Assembly (NCBI GenBank): GCA_942159475.1
Contig: OW804096.1
Span: forward strand, 37,261,744-37,325,743
Length of the DNA stretch: 64,000 bases
Source of the DNA: Sthenelais limicola
Lineage: Eukaryota; Annelida; Polychaeta; Phyllodocida; Sigalionidae
Reading direction: 5' to 3'
The notes under the pieces are model-generated. The model was given only the letters and a program-made list of their open reading frames with translations, was not told where the DNA came from and did no database searches. The position numbers were made by a program, and so were the translations under genes. Below, one piece after another: positions 36,014-47,058 of this stretch; the first letter of the stretch is position 1; each line of letters begins with the position of its first letter.

Positions 36014-37684
36014 ATGGGGACACTTTTCAGATGTTACACCTCGTTTTTCGTCCTGGTTGGATTGATTACTTTAGCATTAAGTTGTATTCAAGTACACATC
36101 ACATCTCCTAAAGAGCACAGGTTTATCATGTCTTCCACATATCCAGCAGACTACCCAAACAATGCTGAAGAGTGCTGGAATATAGACACTGAATCCATGA
36201 AGTCAATACATGGAGAGAAGTACAGGATTCTTGTTCTCATGGAGGACATTGAACTTTTCAAAGATAAGGATTGTTCAGATTTTGTGAAGGTGAGTGAAGG
36301 AGAGAACAGGGATTCAGTTCTGGCTAAATTCTGTGGAGATGATGAGAAGAAGCGAGAAGTGTACAGTAGTGGAGGAAACCTTCATGTGAGATTCAGGTCA
36401 GATGGTGAAGGGACGGCTGCTGGATTCCAGCTGAGAGTAATGGCTGTAGCTGAAGCTCCTGCAGGGCCAGAAGCTCACCGCTACACTAACTGTAAACCAC
36501 TAGCTATTGCTTCTCCTGACATCACTTATGTACTGTCTATGCAGGATACACAACCACAGGAGCATCCCCCCAATGATCTAGTGAAGTCTGTAAAGAAGCA
36601 ATGTCTTGTAATCTACCTCACAGATGACATCCCCAACCAAGATAACCTACATATCCGCCTACAACTGGACCACTCCATGGTAGACAAAATCAAGTCAGGA
36701 AGCATAGACAAGATGGACATTTTCGACAGTGACTCTTCATCAGGGAAGTGCATAGCCAGACTGCATGCTGAGTCAGCACATGTGGCCTCCACCCACCTGT
36801 CTAGTGGCAGGACACTGTACATAGAGATGACCCAAGTACCTGGCCAGACACATGCTATATTTAAGGTGGCAGATCGATTATCAGGGCCCAAGGGTCGCAG
36901 GATCAAGAGAAGACTATATTATTATTATTATTCTACTTCCTATGAGTATACAGGTTTATCAACAGGAACTATATTTGGTATCATAATTGGCGTTATATTT
37001 TTCTTGTCAAATATAATTGCTGTGAGTATGTGTCTATGCATGAAATGCTGCAAGAAAGGTAGGGTTGTTGGCCCTTCTACCAGGCCTGCTGTTGAGGTCA
37101 TCCTTCCTCCACGAAGGGGAAACCAGACTGCCTCCCCTAATGTAATTGGTTTTGCCCAACCATACCCTGGTCCCCCGACTTATAAAGGCTACCCAGGTCC
37201 TCCTCCTACTCCTAGGATGCAACTTGGGGCATACCCTCCCCCTGGCTATTTCCAACCACAATCTGGTGTGACTATGTATGAAGGTTCTCCTCCCCCTTAC
37301 CCTGGACCCCTTCAGCAACCCATTCCCCACCAGTTTGCCTCTACTGACCAGCTAACCCCTCCCACCCAGGGAGCTCATGCCTCTCAGCAAGCTCCTCCCC
37401 CTCTGCAAGGTCCTCCTCCTGAGCAAGCTCCTCCCCCTCTGCAAGGTCCTCCTCCTGAGCAAGCTCCTCCCCCTCTGCAAGGTCCTCCTCCTGAGCAAGC
37501 TCCTCCCACTCTACAAGTTTCTATCGCTCCTCCCGCTCAGCAGACTCCGCCCACTCAACAAGCTCCTCCCCCTCAGCAAACCCCTCCCACTCCACAAGTG
37601 CTTCCTCCACAACAAACTCCTCCACCTCCATATGACCAAATTCCCACTTACAGACTACCCCCGCCCCCTCCAATGGATTATTAA
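36014..37684 (+). CDS. CUB-domain type I membrane protein with long proline-rich PPxY tail (copy 1)
   Basis: A single open frame of 556 residues. I start at the ATG at 36014; the frame runs open upstream to a TTG at 35993, but the 36014 Met begins a good signal peptide (residues 1-23). Residues 24-145 form a CUB domain with four cysteines (24, 54, 87, 107) and the typical DxCxDFV strand. Residues 155-292 are a second, unrecognised domain with Cys160, 197 and 246. A basic RRIKRR stretch (295-300) looks like a proprotein-convertase site just outside the membrane. A run of five Tyr follows (ATT/TAT microsatellite), then a membrane helix (about 317-341), a Cys-rich juxtamembrane stretch and a 215-residue tail. 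The tail has three perfect 12-residue repeats, two PPPY motifs and a final YDQI. It pairs with the inverted gene at 43131-44255. No intron is needed. A possible polyA signal lies at 38232. A WW/NEDD4-type partner and a receptor role are inference. Confidence 0.85.
   Translation: MGTLFRCYTSFFVLVGLITLALSCIQVHITSPKEHRFIMSSTYPADYPNNAEECWNIDTESMKSIHGEKYRILVLMEDIELFKDKDCSDFVKVSEGENRDSVLAKFCGDDEKKREVYSSGGNLHVRFRSDGEGTAAGFQLRVMAVAEAPAGPEAHRYTNCKPLAIASPDITYVLSMQDTQPQEHPPNDLVKSVKKQCLVIYLTDDIPNQDNLHIRLQLDHSMVDKIKSGSIDKMDIFDSDSSSGKCIARLHAESAHVASTHLSSGRTLYIEMTQVPGQTHAIFKVADRLSGPKGRRIKRRLYYYYYSTSYEYTGLSTGTIFGIIIGVIFFLSNIIAVSMCLCMKCCKKGRVVGPSTRPAVEVILPPRRGNQTASPNVIGFAQPYPGPPTYKGYPGPPPTPRMQLGAYPPPGYFQPQSGVTMYEGSPPPYPGPLQQPIPHQFASTDQLTPPTQGAHASQQAPPPLQGPPPEQAPPPLQGPPPEQAPPPLQGPPPEQAPPTLQVSIAPPAQQTPPTQQAPPPQQTPPTPQVLPPQQTPPPPYDQIPTYRLPPPPPMDY
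37388..37510 (+). repeat. 36 bp coding minisatellite in the tail of copy 1
   Basis: Three perfect 36 bp units start at 37388, 37424 and 37460, with a partial fourth at 37496. Each encodes 12 residues of the type QAPPPLQGPPPE. Nucleotide-perfect copies imply recent expansion or slippage inside the coding sequence, so tail length may vary between alleles. Confidence 0.9.
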
Positions 37685-38422
37685 ATGTTGAGAAGAAACC
37701 GATTTTCCCTCACATAAGGTCCTTTCTCAAATAGTTTCAGTGAATCCTATGTGAGTTATCTTAGGTTGTAACAGAACATTCTTTATTGATGCTATTAATA
37801 GCATTATTATTTAGTTTATTCTAGCTTGACACCTGATTTAACAATGAGTTTTCGTATTTAACATTCTTATTATTATTTTTCGTATTTAACATTTTTGTAT
37901 AAGGTATCCTAGGGTCAGCGCATTTGCCTTGCTAGTGTTCCTTGAGGGAGGACGCCATTGTACAGTTTATTATTATTATTATTGTTATTATTCATGTATT
38001 AACATACAAACATTATACTAAAACTCCTGTTATATCCTGTATATTGTACATTAAATAATCAATGATTTGAAGGCTATCATTAGTGCAAATATTGCTTGAT
38101 ATCCAGTCGGTTGAAACAAGATAGTAACCCGGTAATAGAGTCAGAGTAATAGAAGTAATAGGACGTTTATAGATAATAGCAGTTGCAAAGAACTCCCAAT
38201 GTGTTCTGTTCCGACAGACGTGAATATGAAAAATAAAGTTGACATAAACAACGGAAGCTGGCAGGAGGTTGGTGTTACAATGAAGAAATCTAATTTAAAA
38301 GTTATTATTATGCATTTACTCCAACTGAAATTCTTCTGAAACATGACTTTTACCGTTAGTCTTTCTTCCAATTGTCTGCTAAGATCGCTTTTGAACTTAA
38401 TTGAATTACTTTTATCAGTATC
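37685..38422. other. 3' flank of CUB copy 1
   Basis: ATT/TTA microsatellites at 37865 and 37967-37990; AATAAA at 38232. No gene. Confidence 0.5.
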
Positions 38423-38680
38423 TGGAGTCAGATCGGCAGAAAATACCAAAATATACAATCGTCAGCTCCATACATGTAGTATATTCTGTCAAATCCGGGT
38501 GGAAAATAATAAATACTTGGTATATCTGATTGTAGATTAATGTTCTGTTGATTAAAAATCTGTTACTGATTATATCAAATTGAATTTCAACGCTTATTCT
38601 TGTTCAACCAAAATTTAAGTAGATTTGGTTTGTATGAACGGATTAGTGAAGGCATTTGTATTTTCTGACGACCTGACTTA
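38423..38680 (+). mobile_element. MITE-1 copy, diverged
   Basis: GGAGTCAGATCGGCAGAAAA at left, GACGACCTGACTTA at right; the interior is only loosely alignable. Confidence 0.65.
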
Positions 38681-38871
38681 TATTCGACACTGCGGGCTCT
38701 CCGCGAATCGCCTTAAGGAAGTAGATGAGTAATTCTGTAAAATATGGTTGTGCAACAGTGAACAGTTGCGAAATAATTATTTTAGGTGTTTCTGTATTTA
38801 GATATCTGCTGTACTGCACTGAGTACGTGATTTCACAAGGCAATTTTCTTAAGGCAATGAGAATTGTATAA

Positions 38872-39120
38872 TGGGCGAAGTCGCCGGAAAATGCACAATT
38901 TGTCTTCACCAATCCTCTCAAACAACCCTAAATTTAATATATAATACATAAACCAGGTTAAAAATACAGTTCAACATAACCAGACAGATTTATTGACTGA
39001 ATACAATACGGAATACACTCAGACATACTCACTATTTTTCTCTCTAATTTAGCAGGATTTGAGAGATAGAAATGTAGAGTGTAGAAATGTAGAGTGTGCA
39101 TTTTCTGAAAATCTGACCCG
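38872..39120 (-). mobile_element. MITE-1 copy
   Basis: Left end TGGGCGAAGTCGCCGG, right end ATCTGACCCG. Contains a short GTAGAAATGTAGAGTG duplication near the right end. Confidence 0.8.
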
Positions 39121-39187
39121 TATTATAGGCCACTGCAATGCCCTGGCAGTCGTGTGGCAGCACGTGCCTACACCTGGCCCAATGCTA

Positions 39188-39593
39188 TATGTAATGTGTG
39201 GCTCGATTGCGTCATAAGTCGCAACAAATTAATATTGAGATACCATTATATTAGAAAAGATGAGACTCCAGCGTTAATAGCCTTTATGAAATCTAAGAAT
39301 CACTTCTATAAGTTTTTAATCTTAATTTAAAAAAAAATAGTATCTTCTGTTTCTGAATGAACAATCAGTAGGGCCTATTAAAGTAAGTGAATACATTTCC
39401 GTAGGATGACATAATATCGAAACCCATCGATGAATTCAGTACACAGACCAGAAATTGCATGATACATGTATTCATACAAGAGCACAACACTTTCCAATGT
39501 TAAAAATATTTCTAACAACAGTTTTTGTTGAAATTCCTTTTGAAAATATCGAGTATGAGACTTTTGATTAATTTTCCGGTAACATATCACATT
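39188..39593. mobile_element. MITE-3 copy, diverged
   Basis: ATGTAATGTGTGGCTCGATT at left, AATTTTCCGGTAACATATCA at right. Confidence 0.7.
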
Positions 39594-39652
39594 CATTATT
39601 ATGCATGAGTGTGCCAGCACCCAGGTGAAAGAGACAATCTAATCAATCTAAA

Positions 39653-39880
39653 TGGGTCAGATTTTCAGAAAATGCAGAATCTTCAGTCTCTCAAATTCTG
39701 CTACATTAGAGTGAAAAATGATAAATACTAGGTATATCTGAATGTATTCTGTATTGTATTCATTCAATAAATCTGTCTGGTTATGTTGAACTGTATTTTA
39801 AACCTGATTTTCGTCTTAAGTTTGGGTGATTTGAGAGGATTGGTGAAGGCCAATTGTACGTTTTCTGAAGATCTAACCCA
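39653..39880 (+). mobile_element. MITE-1 copy, TSD AA
   Basis: Subfamily II. AA at 39651-39652 and 39881-39882. Confidence 0.9.
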
Positions 39881-40027
39881 AATAGCATTGTACAGAGAGG
39901 GCCATTATAATGTCAGTACATTCTCCTTACCCATATTTGTATATTCAGCTTGACTCAGGTTAGAGCACAACTTTAAATAATCTGGATATCAGCCAACTCA
40001 TCCACTAAAGGATAAATAGCTGACATG

Positions 40028-40263
40028 AGGGTAAGATTTTTAGAAAAAGTACAATTCAACTTTGCCAACCTTTTCAAATAACCCAAATTTCAGACGAAAA
40101 TAAAGTTTAAAATACAGTTCAACCTAACCAAACAGATTGCTAAAATCAATGCAATGCCAAATAGACTCGGATTTACCTAGTATTGAACAAATTGCAGCAG
40201 AATTTAGCAGAATTTACTAAAGTGGACAGCTGCCAATTGTACCTTTTCTGAAAATCTGACCCA
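40028..40263 (-). mobile_element. MITE-1 copy, TSD TG
   Basis: Subfamily I, inverse. TG at 40026-40027 and 40264-40265. Confidence 0.85.
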
Positions 40264-40745
40264 TGAATTGGTTGCTGGTGCATTCAGTGCATAATACCGA
40301 GGCGAAGAGGATGTGTTCTCCACAGACTGTGCACGAATAATTTGTGAGAAAGTGGGTAGTCCTATCAACTTATAGCTGGTCTTCCCAGGTACCCAAGATT
40401 GATATATATTATTATCATTTCTATGTCCCTTTATAACATTTATACATCGCAAAATACAGTTCAATACTGTTTATTAATTCGGGATTGTAATTCTATTTAA
40501 GGAATGATTTAAATTCCTTCAATTGAGCGATATTCTGCTGTGGGGCAAAACTGTTCCATAATGTAGGTATCATATGAATAAATGATCTATATTTTAGAAA
40601 GAAGTAGAGGGAGAACCTCAATGCGACCACTTTCCAATTCAATTTTGAAGTAGATTTTATTTACATTATTGTAGCATGTCCTGACATGTTTAAAGACCCA
40701 GTAGGATCTTCGGAAGAGGATCTATTTGGGATCCATTTTATTTTT

Positions 40746-41115
40746 AAATATCACCTTATTTGAAAAGAGGAGATCAAGCCGATTCCAATGATAGTAAACA
40801 CTAGGACACCTAATATGTATTTCTATATTCTAAGTCTGATATTTTTATTTTTGAAAAAAAAACAAAAACAAGTTTGCAATGTTTCTGGATGGTTAATTAC
40901 CAGTACAGTAACTATATATATATATTCCATACAAAGGCCTCAACGCAACGCAAGGATATATTTAATAAAATGTCCTGAAATTTGTTACATGGATTCATAT
41001 GACTTTAGGTAGTAAACCCTCTCAGAACATTTCAATAGAGAGATTTTGTGAAAAAAAAACTTTGAAAAATGTCAATTTTGCGACTTGTGACTAATATTCC
41101 TGGAACACATCACAT
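40746..41115. mobile_element. MITE-3 copy, left end missing
   Basis: Starts inside at AATATCACCTTATTTGAAAA; right end GCGACTTGTGACTAATATTC then AACACATCACAT. Confidence 0.75.
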
Positions 41116-41673
41116 TTTAACTGAGTTTCCCATTGTACTCTGGCTGGCTCATTTTCAATAACCCAATTTGTGCAGGACAACTGTGATATATATATAATAT
41201 ATTACATATATATACCGATATGTGTATGACATTTGTTTCAATTTTCTAAAATTGTTATTGTTTTTAAATGTATCAAGTAACTCCTTTGTTGTTCAAAGGG
41301 AAGTTGTGTAATCGAGATTGAAATCGTGTGTATTTTATTTATGTTCCACCATAATAAGTCCTTTTTTGTTGATGAAGAAGATGTTGTGTAATCAAAACTG
41401 AAACCGATTGTGTTTTCTGTTCATATACCAATATATTTTTCTATTATGAATAAATAAAGCAACAGGCCAGACATTCAATACTTCAACTTGTATGTATAAA
41501 GTTGGCAACCATTTAAGTCATGCATTTAAATAGAAATACAAAACCTGATATTAAATTAGTTATGTAGTTTATGTCTAGAAACAACGCTGTTAGTTGTATG
41601 AATACATATCAAATTTCAGGACTATGCATTTAATATAGATCTATACATTTCTGAGGTCAGCGTAGAGACTATA

Positions 41674-42266
41674 TGGGTCAGATCTGCAGGAAACGTACAA
41701 TTAGCCTTCACCAATCCTCTAAAAAAAAAAATTAGACGATAATCAGGTTCATAATACAGTTCAACATAATCAGAAAGATTTATTGAATGAAAAATCTAGG
41801 GAGGTGATATTACCCGTAAACAAGGAGGACAGGGACTAGTAAGTGGGTTGTGGTTTTGTTTATTAGGGTCCAACGTTTCGGCCAACAAGAGGCCTTTATC
41901 AAGGAGGATGGGTGGTACATAGTAAGTGGATGCTGCCTCAGGTGCGAAAATGTGCACTGGTGTAGTCATGGTTACCATTGTTAGTGTCTAGCCCAAGTAA
42001 GGAAATGTGCAAATTTTTATTTTTTTTGATTTGTTGATTTTTGGGTCCCAGTGGGTTGTTTGGCCCAAGTCAATGATTCTACACATATATATGAACATTT
42101 TAACTTTATTATTTTTCTTATTGTGGTGAATTATACATGTATGTTTATGTTTATCTATTGAATGAATACAGAATACACTCAGATTTTCCTAGAATTTATC
42201 AATTTTCACTGTAATTTAGACACATATGATAGATGTAAATTGGGCATCTTCCAAAAATCTGGCCCA
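41674..42266 (-). mobile_element. MITE-1 copy split by a ~365 bp insertion
   Basis: Subfamily II. Outer parts 41674-41790 and 42156-42266; TATTGAATGA flanks the insert on both sides. Confidence 0.85.
41791..42155. mobile_element. Retroposon-like insert within a MITE-1
   Basis: A ~10 bp target duplication (TATTGAATGA) flanks about 365 bases. The insert contains CAACGTTTCGGCC and its partial inverse GGCCTTTATCAAGG, a motif common at ends of some invertebrate retroelements. Class not certain. Confidence 0.5.
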
Positions 42267-43130
42267 TATTTGACTACTTTACTAGGGATTGACAATCAAG
42301 AATATCACTAACTTGTTTTTATTTTATTGGATATCTTAATGGTTAACTGCGGTCTCATCTTTTTTTAATATGATACTTCATCTTCATTCTTGATTTGAAT
42401 TGTTACAATATTTTGCCTCTATAGACTCACTGCTGACAAGATAAAGTCTCTAATTATTCTAGATTGTGTTGATATGGCTTCTTATTCTGATCTACATTAA
42501 TACTATTTTGTACCTGTCTTTTAGCACCACTTTAAGGACTGTGCGTTACAGGAAGTCATCATGATGAAAATAAGCGAATTCAGCCACATGAATATATCAT
42601 ACCATGAGCATTACAGATTTTACTTGTAATGCTTATTAAAGATTTTACGAGTAAAAGGCAATGTACAATACTGATCAATACAAAGTCAACAACTTAAAGA
42701 AAATTTAAAGTTAATCCAGGGTTTCACAGGTATGCCACATGTGACCTGACACATAACAAAACACAGCATGCCACAACATAACTAGGATAATAAAGCAAAG
42801 TTGTGTAATGGCCTTGGCTGCCATATTCTGTAGAAGACAGTGTTACATTGACTATTGTTACTATTATTCAACTTTATTTTTCCACATCAATAACAGGTAC
42901 GTTATAATTCCATCTAAAGGTGGAAAACGGTGATAGCTTTTGCTATAGCAGTTCTTCAGGCTACCCCTGTGTTTCTATATCTACATTACAATAAAGTTGT
43001 ATATGGTAAATAGTAAATATGAACAAAACTTTGTAGCATTTGCTTTGACGTTTCCTTTACCTTTAACTTTTCTGTTCTTTGGCTTTGGCCTCATGGTCCC
43101 GTCCTTACAGGCCTGATCTTGATATTATGA
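42267..43130. other. 3' flank of CUB copy 2
   Basis: AT-rich, TTTATT at 42873; not similar to the 3' flank of copy 1. Confidence 0.5.
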
Positions 43131-44255
43131 CTATTGTGAGCTCACTGAGGGTAAATCCGCTTGGTGAACAGGCACTGTATTAGGGGGGTTATTATGAACT
43201 CGGTTTTTCTTTTTTATGTAAATAAAGCAAACAATGAAACCAACAATAGTTGTAAGAAGGGCAATAAGTCCTAATGATACACCAATAATTCCACTATATG
43301 CGACACTTTGGCTTTCTGATGAGTAATAATTATTAGCACTATCAGTATTTGTGCTATTTGATATATCTCGCCTGATCCTGCGACCCTTGGGCCCTGATAA
43401 TCGATCTGCCACCTCAAATATAGCGTGTGCCTGGCCAGGTACTTGGGTCATCTCTATGTACAGTGTCCTGCCACTAGACAGGTGGGTGGAGGCCACATGT
43501 GCTGACTCAGCATGCAGTCTGGCTATGCACTTCCCTGATGAAGAATCACTGTCAAAAATGTCCATCTTGTCTACTCTTCCTGACTTGATTTTGTCTACCA
43601 TGAAATGGTCCAGTTGTAGGCAGATATGGAGGTTATCTTGGTTGGGGATGTCATCTGTGAGGTAGATTACAAAGCATTGCTTCTTTACTGACTTTACTAG
43701 ATCATTGGTGGGATGCTCCTGTGGTTGTGTGTCCTGCATAGACAGTACATAAGTGATGTCAGGAGAGGCAATAGCCAGTGGTTTACAGTTAGTGTAGCGG
43801 TGAGCTTTTGGCCCTGCAGGAGCTTCAGCTACAGCCATTACTCTCAGCTGGAATCCAGCAGCCGTCCCTTCACCATCTGACCTGAATCTCACATGAAGGT
43901 TTCCTCCACTACTGTACACTTCTTGCTTCTTCTCATCATCTCCACAGAATTTAGCCAGAACTGAATCCCTGTTCTCTCCTTCACTCACCTCCACAAAATC
44001 TGAACAATCCTTATCCCTGAAAAGTTCAATGTCCTCCATGAGAACAAGAATCCTGTACTTCTCTCCATGTATTGACTTCATTGATTCAGTGTCTATATTC
44101 CAGCACTCTTCAGCATTGTTTGGGTAGTCTGCTGGATATGTGGAAGACATGATAAACCTGGGCTCTTTAGGAGATGTGATGTGTACTTGAATACAACCCA
44201 TCAATAAAGTAATCAATCCAACCAGGAAGAAAAACTGGATGTAAAGTCTGAACAT
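43131..44255 (-). CDS. CUB-domain type I membrane protein with short tail (copy 2, inverted paralogue)
   Basis: A single open frame of 374 residues from the ATG at 44255-44253. Signal peptide 1-20; CUB domain 21-138 with Cys21, 51, 84 and 104; second domain about 150-290 with Cys157, 194 and 243 plus an extra Cys212 where copy 1 has Arg. RRIRR (292-296) followed by Asp is a good convertase-type site next to the membrane. The helix spans about 321-347, then a KKK stop-transfer and a 27-residue tail without tyrosine or PPxY. From residue 21 to the basic site it differs from copy 1 by only about 14 replacements. After that site the two proteins are unrelated except for a loose Tyr/Ser-rich stalk. 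Homology starts about 17 bases upstream of the ATG (GTTTCAAAAT in both). Convergent with copy 1, 5.4 kb apart. A TTTATT at 42873 could be its polyA signal. Confidence 0.85.
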   Translation of the reverse strand: MFRLYIQFFFLVGLITLLMGCIQVHITSPKEPRFIMSSTYPADYPNNAEECWNIDTESMKSIHGEKYRILVLMEDIELFRDKDCSDFVEVSEGENRDSVLAKFCGDDEKKQEVYSSGGNLHVRFRSDGEGTAAGFQLRVMAVAEAPAGPKAHRYTNCKPLAIASPDITYVLSMQDTQPQEHPTNDLVKSVKKQCFVIYLTDDIPNQDNLHICLQLDHFMVDKIKSGRVDKMDIFDSDSSSGKCIARLHAESAHVASTHLSSGRTLYIEMTQVPGQAHAIFEVADRLSGPKGRRIRRDISNSTNTDSANNYYSSESQSVAYSGIIGVSLGLIALLTTIVGFIVCFIYIKKKNRVHNNPPNTVPVHQADLPSVSSQ

Positions 44256-45079
44256 GATCCCGATTTTGAAACACCTTCCAGATTAATACAGTCCAACGAA
44301 TGGAAAACCATTATATGCTGATATTCTTGACATTACATATATATGTTGTAGTTCATATTCCAGTGTTTTCTTAATCCATTCGCACAATTTTCACTCTCCA
44401 TTTTGAAGAACCGTCCAGAATATTACCATCCAATGTAAGACTTTAATAACCAATATGATATTGTGGTCACAGTCTCGTTGGTTCATGTCAGCTGGGGTAA
44501 TACATGTGTTCACAATAATGCTTCCCACTACAAACCTTCTGTTACCACTGTATAGTAAAGCTATTACGTAAGAAACTATACCTATATATATATATATACC
44601 TGTGCTTACTATAAGCTGCTTGCTACAGAGTAACTGGGTCTAGGCATGTCTGGTGAAAGGGACTTAATTGTGCCATGATTTCTCCAGTATATTTAGCTGA
44701 TGCATTTAGTATAGCTATATTTGCATCATGCCCAGTTTGCATAGCATTATTTTATCAACAATTTTTGTATACATTTTTAATTTTTTTTATATATTTATTT
44801 ATTTATATTTCGGAAAAATATCACTTTGGGAGATTGACGTTCTGAATCGAACCTTGAATTTAATATAAATTGCTAGAAAGGCGGGAAAATAAGGAAGTAC
44901 AAAAAGTTACCATAGTCAATAGTCCTAACATAGCTAGTTGTGAATTCTGAATTATTCCCGAGGCATAACAAACAAACACAAGTCAAGCGAGATGAAGAGA
45001 GATGAATAGAAGAGTGGCACCCTCTTTTGTTAATTATACGAACCAAAAAAGAACCTTTACCTGACACACTCCATATTAT
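44256..45079. other. 5' flank of CUB copy 2
   Basis: AT-rich with (TA)n at 44580-44600. No gene. Confidence 0.5.
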
Positions 45080-45140
45080 ATTGGTTTTAATACAGTTTTA
45101 TTGACACATTTCACATTTGTGATACGTTTCATTGTCAGAA
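45080..45140 (-). repeat. Repeat containing CAATAAAA, shared with 63057
   Basis: Minus strand ATGAAACGTATCACAAATGT then TCAATAAAA; also at 63057-63102. May be the 3' end of a retroelement. Confidence 0.5.
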
Positions 45141-45287
45141 AAAGATAAAAAATACAATAATCAGTCATAAGTAATTTTACATTGAGGAGATAATTATATC
45201 TTAACTTTAACCTCGTACAATACAATTAATATATGTTGTTAGAAGTTGTTAAACTACATCACATTGGCTGTCAACGATTACAATATA

Positions 45288-45524
45288 TGGGTCAGATTTC
45301 CAGAAAATGTACAATTGGCTGCTGTACACATTGAGTAAATTTTGCATAATTAAGCTGCAATTTGGTCAATACTAGGTAAATTCGAGTATATTCGGCATTG
45401 CATTGGTTCTAGCAATCTGTTTGGTTAGGTTGAACTGTATTTTCAACTTTATTTTCGTCTGAAATTCGGTTTATTTGAGAGAATTGGTGAAGCTGAATTG
45501 TACATTTTTTGAAAATCTGACCCA
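45288..45524 (+). mobile_element. MITE-1 copy, TSD TA
   Basis: Subfamily I, full ends. Confidence 0.9.
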
Positions 45525-46164
45525 TATAGAGTTTGACAACAATTTTACAATTTTACATTTTCATAGACTTCATAGAAAACACATTTTGTTACCGCCATAT
45601 AAAATAGATAAATAATATCCCTTTTGTTCAGCTTCACGAACCGAACAATTTTTGCAGGTCATCAAGTGCAACATAAATTAAAGATTGCATTTAAATTTTC
45701 ACTTCGCTTCATAGACTTATCAAGTTCTCATTCGCATTATAACACAGTATAGCCTAAGCTATAACAATAAATACCGGTCAAATTTTGAAATTGCAACATG
45801 TTTCAGTACACCTTCCCACTCAAGAAATGTCTATCTCATGCAACTTTATTTATTACTATTTCGTCAATACCTTGTTCAAGTCTCTTTTCCTACCGCGTTG
45901 GTATGATGAATGTTTGTGGATGTATCAAAAGTTCATTTATTGAAAATCAGAGTATGTAAGTTATGAAGTAAGCCCTAACCTCTTGATTGATACAAGAAGT
46001 TATTTCTTCAGCTTTGTCTTATGGGTTCCAGTGCCATAAAATATGGCAAAATGAGTTCGCCTCATATAATGTGTTTATTGTAAATATAAATTGATGTGAA
46101 GAAATAACTGCAGGTGGTGCCACACTCGCCGGATAGCTGGAGGCACAACTGCCACTAGTCTAAA

Positions 46165-46401
46165 TGGGCCAGATTTTCAGAATATGTTCAATTGGCAGCT
46201 GTACACATTTAGTAAATTCTGCTAAATTAGGCTGCAATTTGGTCAATACTAGGTAAATTCGTGTATATCAGGCAATGCATTGATTCTAGCCATCTGTTTG
46301 GTTAGGTCGAACTGTATTTTGAACTTTATTTTCGTCTGAAATTTGGGTTATTTGAGAAGATTGGTGACGATGAATTGTACATTTTATGAAAACCTTACCC
46401 A
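46165..46401 (+). mobile_element. MITE-1 copy, tandem with the next
   Basis: Subfamily I; shares the private variant TTCGTGTATATCAGGCA with the copy at 46551. Confidence 0.85.
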
Positions 46402-46550
46402 TATACAGCCCTACATGAGCGTAGGTAGGTCTGTCACAGCCTGTAACGAAAACAGCGGTCTTTCCACTATTGCTGACTGACTACAGAATAGTTTGCCAAT
46501 AGGAAGGTGGAGTTAATGATCACATGATACAGACTGTGATAGACTCTAGA

Positions 46551-46781
46551 TGGGTCATATTTTCAGTACAATTTGCAGCTGTACACATTTAGTAAACTCT
46601 GCTAAATAAGGCTGCAATTTGCTCAATACTAGGTAAATTCGTGTATATCAGGCATTGCATTTATTCTAGCAATCTGTTTGGTTAGGTTGAACTGAATTTT
46701 GAACTTTATTTTTCTCTGAAATTTGGGTTATTTGAGAAGATTGGTGAAGGTGAATTGTACATTTTCTGAAAATCTGACCCA
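46551..46781 (+). mobile_element. MITE-1 copy, tandem with the previous
   Basis: Same private variant as 46165-46401; small deletion in the left end (TTTTCAGTACAATT). Confidence 0.85.
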
Positions 46782-47058
46782 TATGTGGGTTTGGGTCTAT
46801 GTATAGACCAGACTGCCACTAGACACTTTGGAAGAATTCAATAAAGTTGAAACCATAGACTCACACTTGTGATATATTAAAGTATCACGGTCACAGCAGA
46901 CGGCAATAATGTATTCCAGTTAGTTTCTCTCCCTTTACTCAAGTCTTGACTCCAGCGAATTTATCCACTCTGAGCAAGCAGACCATTAGGTTGGTATGCT
47001 TTTAAGTTTCAGTTATGTTTAATTTATGTGTATTAAGTCAATCATTACACCTAGTTAA

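Noticed and set aside
36613..37330. Minus-strand open frames across CUB copy 1
   Set aside because: Antisense shadows of the receptor frame.
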